Origin: Muscardinus avellanarius
Taxonomy: Eukaryota > Chordata > Mammalia > Rodentia > Gliridae
Assembly (NCBI GenBank): GCA_963383645.1
Contig: OY726571.1
Span: 26,093,637-26,157,636 of the forward strand
Length of the DNA stretch: 64,000 bases
Direction: 5' to 3'
Below the pieces are notes generated by a model that saw only the letters and a list, made by a program, of their open reading frames with translations, did not search any database and was not told the origin of the DNA. A program made the translations under genes and the position numbers. Of the stretch, positions 45,155 through 56,320 are shown piece after piece. Every line of letters starts with the position of its first letter. The first letter of the stretch is position 1.

Positions 45155-45375
45155 TACGGTTAACTGAGCACTTACCAGAGAGCAAAATTCCAAGCACCTT
45201 GTGTCCATTAATTTATTTAGTTCTCAATGCAAACATATGCGATTAGGACAATTTTTAGGCACATTTGACAGGTGAAAGCGAGAACACTGAGCTACCCTGA
45301 GATCGAATAACTCACCCAAGGATGTGCAACTAGAAGTAAGAAGGAAAGCCACATTTAAATTCATATTGCCTCTTC
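45155..45375 (-). mobile_element. MIR relic, nearly full length
   Basis: ACTGAGCACTTACCAGAG, ATTAATTTATTTAGTTCTC, CACATTTGACAGGTGAAAGC and CTCACCCAAGGATGTGCAAC occur in the order of an antisense MIR, about 220 bases long. It lies between the two duplicate copies. Confidence 0.7.
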
Positions 45376-45440
45376 ACTTCCAACCAAAACAAGTAGCCGG
45401 TGAGGCACATACATAACTAGAAAAATGACATAACCATGTC

Positions 45441-45636
45441 TTTTTTTTTTTTTTTTTTGGTGGTACTCGGGTTCCTGGAAACCCTTCTACCTCTGGGCTA
45501 CACTCCCCCGACCTATTTTATATTTTATTTAGAAACAGGGTCTCTTAAGCCAGTGCGGCTGGCTTAGAACCTGCGTGATCCTCCTGTCTCCGCCTCCCAA
45601 GCGCAGAGATTACAAGCGTGCACCACCACGCCTGGC
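45441..45636 (-). mobile_element. Dimeric SINE, altered-ID variant
   Basis: Poly(T), GGTACTCGGGTTCCTGGAAA, body with CTTAAGCCAGTGCGGCTGGC, and head CACCACGCCTGGCC. The target duplication ATAACCATGT (45430) and ATAGCCATGT (45641) differs at one base. Confidence 0.93.
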
Positions 45637-45923
45637 CTATATAGCCATGTTTTTAAATAAATAAAATTGAGCTTAAATCCTTGATTTGGGAAGATTATGA
45701 AATGAAGACCCTCCAACAGTGTGAATAGGATTTCCTAGATACAATGCAGTATATTGGGTAAGCGGAGGATCCTAGCTCCTGGGATGTTGTAATGTTCTTA
45801 CCAACCAATTGTGTAAGACCCAATGCTTCCAGCATCTGGCCAGTTAGTGTAGCAGAGGGAAAAGTAGTATTGGAAATAAAAAGTAAATTTTTATAATAAA
45901 TTTGATCATTTTGGGACCAATTT

Positions 45924-46138
45924 TTGATCCAAATCACTCAAAAGTAAATAAATATCAAAGACAGACATTGGAAAATGTGCATTAACTTCTAACGTTCTTC
46001 CAAAGTGGCAGGTTTACGACCATCACCAGAATGAATAAGTGGATACAATGGAGACTGGAAACTAAGTGGTCCCAAGGGGATATTCCTGTAAATCCGAGCT
46101 TTGTTAATAACAAACACTCTGTGGTTAAATGTATAGAC
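45924..46138 (+). repeat. Direct duplication, copy 2 (empty site)
   Basis: Matches the SINE-free sequence of copy 1 (44269-44694) with about 17 substitutions over 215 bases and no gaps beyond the SINE. It preserves the pre-insertion site. The 1.65 kb spacing and same orientation fit a local tandem-type duplication, or two members of an unrecognised repeat family. Confidence 0.85.
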
Positions 46139-46274
46139 ATATTTTTACATAATTTACATATTAACAAAGACAAATTTGGTTCAGCTGGAAAATTAAAAGT
46201 TGAAAGAATTGTAACACTTATTAGAAATAACATTTTTGAACATAAGAAGTCCATCCCAAAACAATACTTTCCAG

Positions 46275-46534
46275 CCCCTCACGAGTGGGATTAGTGCCAT
46301 TATGAAAAGGCCCCATGAAAGATCCCTCACCCTTTCTGCTATGCTCGGACACATGGAGAAGAAGATATCATTATGAGCCAGGAAATAGGTCCTCACCAGA
46401 CGGCAAATCTGCTGGTTGCCTTAATTTGGATTTCTCAATTTGAGAATTAAGTACATTTATTACTTGAGAATGAAATCTTTGTTGTTTTCAGCCACCCAGT
46501 CTATGCCATTTCAAGTGCAAACAGATTATGACAA
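46275..46534 (+). mobile_element. MaLR (MLT1/MST-like) LTR fragment
   Basis: GAGTGGGATTAGTGCCATTA, CCTCACCAGACGGCAAATCT, GGTTGCCTTAATTTGGATTT and CAGCCACCCAGTCTATGCCA follow, in order, the 3' two-thirds of a MaLR-group LTR. The 5' third is missing. It is older than the LTR at 25355. Confidence 0.65.
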
Positions 46535-46771
46535 TGATAAAATTGTACTGACAACAAGATAATATTCCTATTTGCAACCTTATGAAACTAAAACCTTTGG
46601 AATTCTTTTTCTGTTGACTCCTCAATTTTCAAATTTTCCAAATGTAAAATGGAGTTTGTATTGTATACTTTAAATATAGATATGAGTTTGCTTATTGAAA
46701 TCTTAAAAATGCACAAATGAAAAAAAATCCGTAAGATTTGAAATTGTTTACTCCTAGAAAAATAAGCAAAT
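46535..46771. other. Single-copy sequence, nothing recognised
   Basis: A short AT-rich interval with no recognised feature. Confidence 0.4.
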
Positions 46772-46784
46772 AAAACACTAATCT

Positions 46785-46994
46785 AAACTGGATGTGGTGG
46801 CTCACGCTTGTACTCCCAGCATTCGGGAGGCTGAGACAGGAGGATCTCGGTTCGCAGACAGCCTCAGCTACTTAGTGAGGTCCTTCGCAACTCAGTGAGA
46901 CCCTGTTTCAAAATAAAGAATAAAAAAAATAGGGCTGGGATGTAGCTAGAAGGTAGAATGTCCCTGAGTTTCATCCCCAGTAACACACAAAAAA
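46785..46994 (+). mobile_element. Dimeric SINE (classic ID type)
   Basis: Head ACTGGATGTGGTGGCTCACG, body GGTTCGCAGACAGCCTCAGC, and ID half TAGGGCTGGGATGTAGCTAG. The target duplication ACACTAATCT (46775) and CCACTAATCT (46999) differs at one base. Confidence 0.92.
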
Positions 46995-47047
46995 AACCCC
47001 ACTAATCTGACCAAATAATATTTTGTTGATCGTTTTTAATGGAAGAT

Positions 47048-47290
47048 GTTGTAAATATTTATTGAACATTTTTTACATGCTAGGTATGAAGGGGAATACA
47101 CATTTGTAGAAGGGATGGTACTCCATTTTTTACAGGATAGATTTATAATAAGCACATAGACATCCCGGGGAGAGTATATAACTGCTTCGGGCATGTTATA
47201 CAGCAAGCCAGAGAATGAGGAAGAAAATTGTGAGTATGGGTAAAAGTAAGTAGAGGCAGTTTGGGGCAGTTAAAGTAGAACTAAGGAATG
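47048..47290 (-). mobile_element. L2-like relic
   Basis: TAAATATTTATTGAACATTTTTTACATGC, with a downstream section ending near GGAGAGTATATAACTGC, resembles the antisense L2 3' end. The right boundary is uncertain. Confidence 0.4.
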
Positions 47291-47373
47291 GAAGAAGCAG
47301 GAGGATAAGCTTTCCAGACTAGCTGAACTATAGGTGAATTAATTTAGAGAAAATAAGAGGATTTTAAAAAATA

Positions 47374-47581
47374 GCCAGGCGTGGTGGCACAGGCTTGTAA
47401 TCCTAGAATTTGGGAGGTTGAGACAGGAGGATCACGGTTCGCGGACAGCCTCAGCTACTCGGTAAGGACCTTTGCAACTCAGTGAGACCCTGTTTCAAAA
47501 TTAAAAAATAAAAATTAGGGCTGGGAGCATAGCTCAGAGGTAGAATGCTCCTGGGTTCCATCCTCAGTACCACAAAAAAAT
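47374..47581 (+). mobile_element. Dimeric SINE (classic ID type)
   Basis: Head GCCAGGCGTGGTGGCACAGG, body GGTTCGCGGACAGCCTCAGC, and ID half GGGAGCATAGCTCAGAGGTA with GGGTTCCATCCTCAG. A short poly(A) follows. Confidence 0.92.
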
Positions 47582-47647
47582 AAGGTAAAAGAAAATAAAA
47601 CTATAAGGAGGGCCTTAAAGGGCCCTGGAAGCCAGTCTAGAGCTATT

Positions 47648-47760
47648 TCTTATTTTATATCTTATTATATATATCATGTTGATATATAATACATATCATA
47701 TTTGATATGTGATATTATAACATATATAATATTTTATTATATATTATATATATCATAGAT
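47648..47760. repeat. TA-rich simple sequence
   Basis: A 110-base run of TATAT, ATATC and ATATG units with several short palindromes. Confidence 0.85.
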
Positions 47761-47860
47761 AAAACATTTGGATAACTGATCTTTTCATCCAAATATTTGG
47801 CATTACCATAGCATTTAGCTTGAAATTTTAGGATAACAACAATCAAGAAAACAATTCTTA

Positions 47861-48081
47861 GCTGGGCATGGTGGCACACGCTTGTAATCCCCGCACTTGG
47901 GAGGCTGAGACAGGAGTATTGCACAGGTTCAAAGCCAGCTTCAGCTACTTAGTGAAGCTCTCAACAACTTAGTGAGACCCTGGTTCCAAATAAACAAATA
48001 TAAAATAGGTCTGGGAGTTTAGCCCGGAGGTAGAAAGCCCCTGGGTTCCACCCCAATACCACCAAAAAAAAAAAAAAAAAA
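47861..48081 (+). mobile_element. Dimeric SINE, intermediate variant
   Basis: Head GCTGGGCATGGTGGCACACG, body with CTCAACAACTTAGTGAGACC, and second half GGTCTGGGAGTTTAGCCCGG with GGGTTCCACCCC. Poly(A) tail of about 18 bases. Confidence 0.93.
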
Positions 48082-48152
48082 GTTATTGGTTAAAGGTCTA
48101 GAAATATCTGAAATTGATTTTGAAATAATATTTTAAAAATCAAATGGCTTAA

Positions 48153-48371
48153 ACCGGGCATGGTGGCGCACTCTTGTAATCCCCGCGCTTGGGAGGCTGA
48201 GACAGGAGGATCGCGCAGGTTCGAAGCCAGCCTCAGCTACTTAGTGAGGCTTTCAGCAACTTAGTGAGACCCTGTTTCCAAATAAAATATAAAAAAGGTC
48301 TGGGAGCATAGTCCAGAGGTAGAAAGCCTCTGGGTTCCACACCCAGTACCACCAAAAAAAAAAAAAAAAAA
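48153..48371 (+). mobile_element. Dimeric SINE, intermediate variant, young
   Basis: Head ACCGGGCATGGTGGCGCACT, body GGTTCGAAGCCAGCCTCAGC, and second half GGTCTGGGAGCATAGTCCAG. Perfect target duplication AAAAATCAAATGGCTTA at 48135 and 48372. Long poly(A) tail. With the copy at 47861 it forms a closely related pair 290 bases apart. Confidence 0.95.
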
Positions 48372-48604
48372 AAAAATCAAATGGCTTATAAAATGGGCCT
48401 GCTCCTAATTTATATAATTTTATCAACATTACTATTTTAAAAAGTCTCTAAAATGGTAGAGTCCCTACATATACACACAGCCAAGGCACAATGTTATTAC
48501 ATTGGCTGTTCTTAGATTAGTATTTTAAATGGTAACTGCACATTGATGTTCACTGAACTTTGAGGTTCAGGAATCTTTATTTATTAGTGCATGCACTTAA
48601 ATCT

Positions 48605-48960
48605 GTAAGATGGAAAGTCGTGGGTTCGATCATAAATTTGGGAGTCATGAATTTGTAGGCAGTCTAGAGTTCAATCGTAAATTTTTGAGTCATGAATTTG
48701 GCATTGGTTTCAGTCTTACCAAAATGTATCTTCCTAACTCTAATCCAGTGACATCACTATGGCCTTCAGACCTTAATCCCCAAGCAGGCTCAACTCCAAC
48801 TATAAACACTGGGAGTTTTTCGCATCTAAACTATCAGCCCCTTATAACCACGAGTTTGGTCGTGACTTTGAAATTTATATAAGACTTAGATTTTAATCCT
48901 TATAAACATAATATTAAAATAAAGATTCTTCAAGCACATGCTTTAGCAAAAAAAAAAAAA
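48605..48960 (+). pseudogene. Possible retrocopy of an unknown transcript
   Basis: The right end looks like an mRNA 3' end copied into DNA: AATAAAGATTCTTCAAGC, then about 20 bases further a poly(A) of 17 bases at about 48948-48964. Upstream, a 90-codon plus-strand frame (48610-48882) has a doubled motif (FDHKFGSHEF and FNRKFLSHEF) caused by an inexact tandem repeat at about 48626-48702. I do not recognise it. No target duplication was found, so a chance poly(A) is possible. Confidence 0.3.
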
Positions 48961-48964
48961 AAAA

Positions 48965-50067
48965 GGTGTTTTTTTTCTTTCTTGAGTAGGGCATGAATTA
49001 AGGACTATCTGTCACCATAACTTTGAGCTACTTGATCTTGGTATGCTTTCTTCGTCTCATTTTAATGTCTCTTAAACCCAATTTCTCTTGTCTTCTTTAA
49101 AATGGACTAATCTCCAATCATCATGGAAATAAGTCAAGTAAATGAAAAATCATAAATTTTATGGGGACTCACTAATTCAGTCAGTTTATTTGGAAACAAA
49201 TGCTCAGGGCTTCAAAGAGAAGCAACTGCCTTAACTCCAACTCATCATATACATTGGCCAATTTAACTTGCCAGGGAAATGATAGATGATTTGACAAAGT
49301 GAGTGGTCAATAGGACTCTGTTCCATCCACAGAAGTGTTGGGGGTGGGAGCGAGGTAGGGGATCAGAGAGGAGAGAAAAGGTCTGGAGCATTAATTCTAA
49401 GCCATAGTTTTTATGAAACACTCAGGTTAGTTCAATTCCTGGCCCCTGGCCCCACCCCGCCAAGGAGGTATCATAAAGCAGTTTCAGCATTTTCAGAAAA
49501 ATGCTCCAATTCCATTCTCTTTTAGTTATACATACTACAAAGCACTTTTAGAAAGTTACAAATCTTAAAAAGGCCATAAAATACAAAATTAGATATGTGA
49601 CAATCAGAAAATAACTGCAACCCCCCCCCCATGCCTTACTGGAAAAAAACATAGGACATCAAGAAGAGCAACAACAATAAAATTGGCTCAAAATGTAAAT
49701 GACATTGATTGTATAGTTGTATAGGGATTTCCAGGTATAAGTTGCTTTTATTATATCAATTTTATGGCACAAACATATTAGATAAGAAAGGTAAGTATTA
49801 CTATTGTTATCAGAAAAAGAAAATAGAAGACTAAAGAGACCAATGACAGAAGAGAAGAGATAGCCATAATTATCCCAACTTTCCACCATAATGTACTAAT
49901 TATTGAATGAAGCTGAGAAAAAGGAGGTATAGACAATAAGATAAAATACTTTGTTGAATATAACATAATATTCATTTATCTAAAATGCTTTTATATATTT
50001 ATTTGTACCATGCTATATTTTTAACTAGCAAGTAAGAAAAGATGAAACATAAAATACAGTTTAAAAA
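48965..50067. other. Single-copy sequence, nothing recognised
   Basis: About 1.1 kb, including a (C)10 run at 49621. Short frames at 49659-49975 (minus) overlap each other and are AT-driven. Confidence 0.4.
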
Positions 50068-50077
50068 GAAACAATTA

Positions 50078-50271
50078 GCCAGGTGTGGTGGTGCATGCTT
50101 GTAATCCCAGTACTTGGGAGACTGAGACAGGGGAATCCGGGTTTGCAGCCAGCCTCAGTAACTTAGTGAGGCCCTTCACAACTTAATGGGACCCTGCTTC
50201 AAAATAAAGAATAAAAAATAGGGGTGGGGTGTAGCTTGGAGGTAGAATGCCCCTGGGTTCAGTCCCCAACA

Positions 50272-50315
<44 letters not shown>
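50078..50315 (+). mobile_element. Full-length dimeric SINE with (CA)n tail
   Basis: Head GCCAGGTGTGGTGGTGCATG, body with GGGTTTGCAGCCAGCCTCAG, and ID half GGGTGTAGCTTGGAGGTAGA with GGGTTCAGTCCCC. CA repeat of about 40 bases. Perfect target duplication GAAACAATTA at 50068 and 50316. Confidence 0.95.
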
Positions 50316-50317
<2 letters not shown>

Positions 50318-50325
50318 AACAATTA

Positions 50326-52389
50326 ATGGTCAATTATAAAATTTTTATAATGGGAACTAGTTGAACAAAACTGATATTTTCTCATAACTGTTTTTAACCT
50401 CAATATCAAGTGCTTTATTTAAAAATTTTAAATATTAATAACTGGTTCATGATTATTTGATAGTATTTATCATGATAGCAATAGTTTTATCTTTCTTTTA
50501 ACACTCCCAATTTGGATATAGTGGACACAATATGAGTTGGTAAGAGTAGATTTGGCCTAAGGGATAATTTGGGAAAAGATTTCTGCATTCTCTTATTGAT
50601 GTCCAGGAAGTAGAAAGCAAATGTCAAATATAAATGTAAAACAGGACAGAGTAAACTATTACAGCAGACCACGCAAGTGGCAAGTTCAAACAGGCTTGTC
50701 TGGGAATTTTGTGCTATCCAGATGGGTCAACTTGATACATGCACTTATATACATCCTACCAGAGTCAACTAAAGTCTCCTATAACTGGAATGTATCACAA
50801 GCTGACAGCTTATGAAATACCAAAGAATTGAAACACAAGCACAGTGTGATGAAAATTAGAATAACATACAAAAATCAACTTGAATTACTTGTGCATTAAT
50901 TGGATCCAAATTAGCTGTATACTTACAAGCAGAAGCATTTGGATGGATGCTATGGATATCTGCTAGATTTATAGGCCAAGAAAGAAAAAAAGAAGATAGT
51001 TTTATTTTTGATCACTTAAAGAAGGAAAATGTGGCCAATATGACAGGCTAATTAAACAAATTAGATATTTCTAATTCTGTTCAGTGAATTGTCATGTTAG
51101 TCAAAGAATACTATGTTGGCTTGGGTAACGTCACTTGAAAACAAACAACTGTTATTAAATGAAATAAAATAACCATGAACACAATGGGTTTTCTAAAAAA
51201 AAATTGTACATGTATCAGAGTTTGGGGAATTGAGTTAAAAATGAAAAATGGGAAAAAGATAAGATAATGAAATATTAAGATCTATAAAATGTCTGTTTAA
51301 ACAATGAAGTATGCATTTGCTGATAATAATATCAGGAAGATTGCTAAGACGGAGAATCGCTTTTAGCTAAGTTACAAAGGATTAGTTGAATTAGAAACAC
51401 CCTGCTCCTCTGTCTTCCTATACTGACTTTTTTCCTCCTATCTTCAGAAAAAAAAAAATACAGTACTTAACAGCATGCACAACAGAATTCTGTTCGGTCA
51501 GTACTGCTCTTGTGCTCTTCCATTTCTGGTCATTGTATATTGAAATTATACCCTGACTCACAGAGCTGGATAAAGTCCATTTTGTAAAGTCCCTTCATGT
51601 TTAGGGATCCTAAATAAACGACCTCCAATGGACTCTCCCTCTGCCTGTGTCCAGATTTAAAGCCATGTAACACCTGGACTTTGTGAGCTTAACCTGCTGT
51701 GACAAATAAAAATAAATAAGAAAGTTTTTCGTAGTTGACAACCCAGGTGGAAGTTTTACTACAATTTCCATCAGTCATGGGGGCAGGCTTCAAGTGAAAT
51801 AAACTGTATTTACACACAAGTTTACTCAGAAAGGTGACTGTATAGCTGCTTCATGCAGCCTCCGAAAGTTGCAAAGAGATCGACAGGTTAATAATAAATT
51901 GTGAGAATAAATCCCCTGCCCATTTGAAATTCTTTATAAATCTGTTTACACGCATCTTTTCTGTAGTTAGATAACTTGAAAACAAGTGATTCTGACCTAG
52001 TTCAGGGGGAAAACTTTGGGATTCTCTGTGCGGAATGGCATAAATGCTATACGAGAAAATAAGCAAAGCATACGCCCTCCATTCACCATCTCAGATCTAT
52101 ATTTCCTCCATTCTGTGCTTTTTAACATTCCTTTTACTCTGATTTACTGCAGTAATGGGGTGTGGAACATGTGACAATTAATTTTTTTTAAATCCTGTAT
52201 AAGGATCAAAATTTGAATTAACCTTTTAATTTTAACCTCTTCCTAGCCTGACATCAAATACAGGTTAAAGAAACCAAAAGACTAGATTTAAATAAAAAAA
52301 CTCTAGAGTATTTTTGTAACTATTTTTTTTCTTAAGTATATGTTATGAAAGTCCAAGGCAAATAAAAAAAAAGACTTTTGGGAGGAGAC
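50326..52389. other. Single-copy sequence, possible conserved block
   Basis: 51480-52080 is repeat-free with mixed composition. It is a reasonable candidate for a conserved non-coding element, though conservation cannot be judged here. No exon with both splice sites was found. Confidence 0.35.
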
Positions 52390-53640
52390 TTTCCATATGA
52401 TATAAAAATATGTTATAAAGCTACCATAGTTAATAAAGTATGGTGTTATTGATACAAAAATAAAACTAAACCAGAGTTCAAAGAAACAAAAAAATCACAG
52501 AGAATACATTTATTAGATATACAAAGATGACACTTAAAAGCTACTGGGAAAGAATGACTAAGCCATTAAATACATCGTTAGCTTTCTGGGGAGAAAATGA
52601 ATTTATATACCTACTTACACCAAGAAACTGTATGCTTTGACCATTTAAATCATTTAGATGGCTTAACAATATTAATATTTAAGAAAGTAAAAAGAAATCA
52701 TTATAGGCCAAGAAGAAAATCTATTTATCTGATCTCAAGATATAGAAAAACTTGGGCATGGAAGCAAAAGAAGACCATAAAGGCAAAAATAGAATGTTTT
52801 AACAACATGAAAAGTAGAAACATTGGAATCAGAAAACAAAAAGAACATAAAAAGAAAATTGCAAATTAGGCATTACAACACACATGGCAGATTAGTAGAC
52901 AGAATTCTAACAAGGAACTCCTACAGATAAATAAAAAGACAAACAGACCATTAGCATTATACATAAAAGACAGGATCAGACCATTTTTTAAAAAGTAGGT
53001 AGTCTTTTAACAAATCAAATAAGCTTCAAATCCATCTCTAATATAATAAATGTCAATTAAAACGAACTCTATTTTTCTAGTGTTGTTTGGGTAAAGCAGA
53101 TACTCACCGACTGCAGGCAGGAATGTAACTCAGAGTGTTTTGAAAGATAAGTTGCCAGTATGAATCAAGACCCTTAAAAATGTCTGTGCACAATGGTCCA
53201 GCAATTTTTTGTCTGGGATTAATCATATGGAATTAATTTAGATATACACTAAGATTTATATATAAGGACAGTCATCACAGCTTTATTTATAATAGGAAAA
53301 AGGAAAAAATAACTTTAAAATTCAATAATAAAAGATGAGCTGAATAAATTACAATATGTACATTAAATGTTATACTCTGCAACCACTATAAATCATATCT
53401 TCAAATAATATTTAATGACATGCAAAATACTCATAAAAATTACAATACAAATAACTATATACAGTTTGATTAAAACTTTATAATTACACACAGATACAAA
53501 TACACACAGAAAAAGACCAAATTGAACTTTATCAAAATGTTAACATAGGTTAAGTATCTGTCTTGAATTTAAGTTTATACAAAATTTCTTTTTTACATAT
53601 TTGTACAATAAATGCATATTGTTTTTATAGCTTAGTGATG
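52390..53640 (+). mobile_element. Ancient L1 (L1M-type), about 1.25 kb
   Basis: A long series of blocks follows L1 ORF2/3' UTR order on the plus strand: TATAAAGCTACCATAGTTAA, GGTGTTATTGATACAAAAAT, GTCCAGCAATTTTTTGTCTG, CATCACAGCTTTATTTATAA, TTTAATGACATGCAAAATAC, and CTTTATCAAAATGTTAACAT. All reading frames are broken, so it is an inactive relic. Confidence 0.75.
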
Positions 53641-54433
53641 ATGATTTTTATAAAATACAGTGTTTGAATATAGTTTTGCCTGAAGTGAGAACCCAGCCGA
53701 GCCATGGTACCTTCTCTTTAGGCCTTTATTTACAAAAGTACCTACTACTCTGGCTGTACTGGTAGACATGTAATATGTTTAATGGTTTTAAAAAATAACA
53801 AAATAAAAAGAGTACCAATATTTAAAGTTGTTTTCATTGTTTTATAAAAATAAGATTAAATTCATTATTAATTTCTGATGCCTCCCTGAAAATTAACAAC
53901 AAAATCTCAAAAATGGTTTGAAATCTTAGTCAACAAACTTGACTGCAAACTTTACAGTCAAGGGTGGAAGGTATATCTAACTGCACATCCACCATTAATT
54001 AATTAGTTGAGACCAAGCTGAAAAGACAAATTGAGTATCTGCCCAACTAAATGTGGAATGTGATTACTTCTATTAAGAAAAAAATCAAAATAAATTTCTG
54101 CCCATTGTTTATACGAATATATTATTGTTGAAACATTGGGTAATGATTGATATTATTGCTTAGTCAGGAATCAGGATATACTTTTGCTTACCAAAGGGGT
54201 TGAGATAGGTTGTGGTATTCGTTGCTACCTCATGGCTTTTTATCAATGTCTACCCAATGTGAAGGCTACAATTATTTTGCTGGTGATAAAAAAAAAAGGT
54301 AGGACAGACAACTAGTTATATTGAATAAATGAGAAATGGGGAAATAGGGAAAGGTAGGATTGTTGGGCTTCAGAAGATCCACAGCTTGCACTTAACTGGA
54401 ACCATAATATTAACAGCAATAATAATAAGCAAA
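53641..54433. other. Single-copy sequence, nothing recognised
   Basis: About 790 bases of AT-rich DNA with no recognised feature. Confidence 0.4.
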
Positions 54434-54626
54434 CTAGGCATGGTGGTCCACTCCTGAAATCCCAGTACTTGGGAGGCTGAGACAAGAAGATCTCAGGTAC
54501 AAGGACAGTCTCAGCAAGTAGTGAGATTCTCACCAACCTTGAGAGACCCAGTTTCAAAAAATTTAAAAATAAAAATAAAATAGAGCTAGGGGTGTAGTTT
54601 GAAGAATGCTCCTTGATTCAATCCCC

Positions 54627-54673
<47 letters not shown>

Positions 54674-54684
54674 ACACACACACA
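54434..54684 (+). mobile_element. Dimeric SINE with (CA)n tail
   Basis: Head ACTAGGCATGGTGGTCCACT, a diverged body, and a shortened ID half (GGGGTGTAGTTTGAAGAATG, then TTGATTCAATCCCCAG). A CA repeat of about 50 bases follows. Confidence 0.88.
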
Positions 54685-55985
54685 GAAAGAGAGAAAGAGG
54701 GAAAACGTTATATGCTATGCATATTACTGAATGTTGTTTGCCTTGACAATAACAGTCACATGGTAAAAATTATAAAATATAGCTCTTTACAATGTAATCC
54801 TGTCTTTATTCATATTTAAGAAAAGTGTTAATACCTGCAGTCATACTTTCAATCTACAAAGAAGCCTCTTACACTTGAAGTCAGTTTCTACTATAGAGTT
54901 AAAAAATCAAAATTGCAAAAATTTTCAATATTTTTATTTTAGGTATGGGATTATGAAAAGCTGTATTTCTGAAGTTTTGAACATTCCCCAAGCTGAGAGC
55001 CCACAGAAGAGTCAGGAACACTAAAAAGCTAACGACCCACCTCTGTGTTGAATTCCGCATCACATTCTATCTATAATAAAAACTGGCTGGCATGTTTTCC
55101 GTGTGAGAGGAAGAATAAGCCATTCTCACTGAGCCATCCTCTGGGATAATCCGTTTGCTATTCAGCCAGAAACTCGCAAAGGGAGTCATTTCAAAGGGCG
55201 GTAACTTATGGTGGTAGTTACAGCCTTAATCCCACGTTGGTGCTCTGGTACCAGTTGATCATCTTTGTTTTTAAAAAGATTAAACAAGGCATGCTTTATT
55301 TTCATAACACCAACCTTGAAATATATTTCTTTGAGGAAGAAATGTAAAGGAACAGGAATAAACGTGACATTCTATGACTCCATCCAACAACCCTCTCTCC
55401 CCTTTAAATCACCATGTTTTTTTTTTTTCATTTTCTTTTGGAAAGTTAGGGGAAAGATTTCCAAGTGAGTGACCAAAGCGATCACAGAACCAATATGTTT
55501 TCAACAAATGTCTCAGAGAAGCATCCTTTAACTTCTCCTCCCTGAAGCTGTGCTCTCAATTGCTTTCTTTCTCCTCTTCCAGTGATGGAAAACAAGTTCT
55601 CTTCTCAGAGTTTGCCCAGGTGCTACTTTCCTCAACCACAGGTCAGAGACAGTTCAACACAGTTATCTGTACAGTTGCCTTATACATAAAGGTGGTAGAG
55701 ACCTGTAGATGTATCTACCTGCCAGATCTGGACACACCTAAAGAGACCTCGTGTGCAGTCTCTACAGCGGCAAACTCAGAGCTACCTACTTGCCAAGCAC
55801 CTAATCAGCATACTCGATGGTAGTCAAGGGAGATTTTACCATTATTTTTAAGCGTTTGACTGCTAAGAGACGATCTACATAACAAATCAAATATATAACT
55901 TGTACTTATTTTCCTAACTTTTCATGTATGTTGGCTTAGATGCAATTATTGATTTTTTTTTTACATCTTTTAACAACAGCTCTTT
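54685..55985. other. Single-copy block with candidate regulatory and splice motifs
   Basis: 54950-55260 is repeat-free with two TAATCC-type homeodomain motifs (GGATAATCCG at 55143 and CTTAATCCCA at 55225). 55560-55582 is a strong polypyrimidine tract ending in CAG, followed by an open frame of 34 codons. Neither is shown to function. Confidence 0.3.
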
Positions 55986-55989
55986 GTTT

Positions 55990-56035
55990 CTAGACTGTAA
56001 GCTTCGTGAGGTTGAGGATCAGCCTCGTGTTGGAA
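55990..56035 (+). mobile_element. L2-like fragment
   Basis: TAGACTGTAAGCTTCGTGAGGTTGAGGATCAG (order only) resembles the sense strand of L2 near its 3' end. The same phrase occurs at 57352, so the two are related. Confidence 0.4.
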
Positions 56036-56039
56036 AATA

Positions 56040-56200
56040 GCGGAGACCTTGGAGTCAAATTCATCTTAAACTTAATATCAGCTCTTTTTCGTCTCTGAAA
56101 TTAGATGCATGTTACTGAACCACTCAGAGACTACGAGTCTTCATCAGTAAATACCTACGTTGTGGAAAATGAGGATAAGGAAGTAATAAGACTGATAAAG
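56040..56200 (+). mobile_element. MIR-like relic
   Basis: GACCTTGGAGTCAAATTC, ATGTTACTGAACCACTCAG and AAAATGAGGATAAGGAAG fit the sense-strand order of MIR loosely. Very old. Confidence 0.35.
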
Positions 56201-56245
56201 TGACAATTTAAAGATGAATGTACAACCTATGCTCAGTGGGAATGG

Positions 56246-56290
56246 GTGTGCATGCGTGCATGTGTGTGTGTGTGTGTGTGTGTGTGTATG
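56246..56290. repeat. (TG)n-rich microsatellite
   Basis: TGTGCATGCGTGCATGTG changes into a TG repeat of about 27 bases. Confidence 0.9.
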
Positions 56291-56320
56291 CCATGAGTGT
56301 GAGTAGGTCTGTTTGTGTGT

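Noticed and set aside
47861..48371. Segmental duplication of two similar SINEs
   Set aside because: The flanks differ and the second copy has its own perfect target duplication, so they are independent insertions of the same subfamily.
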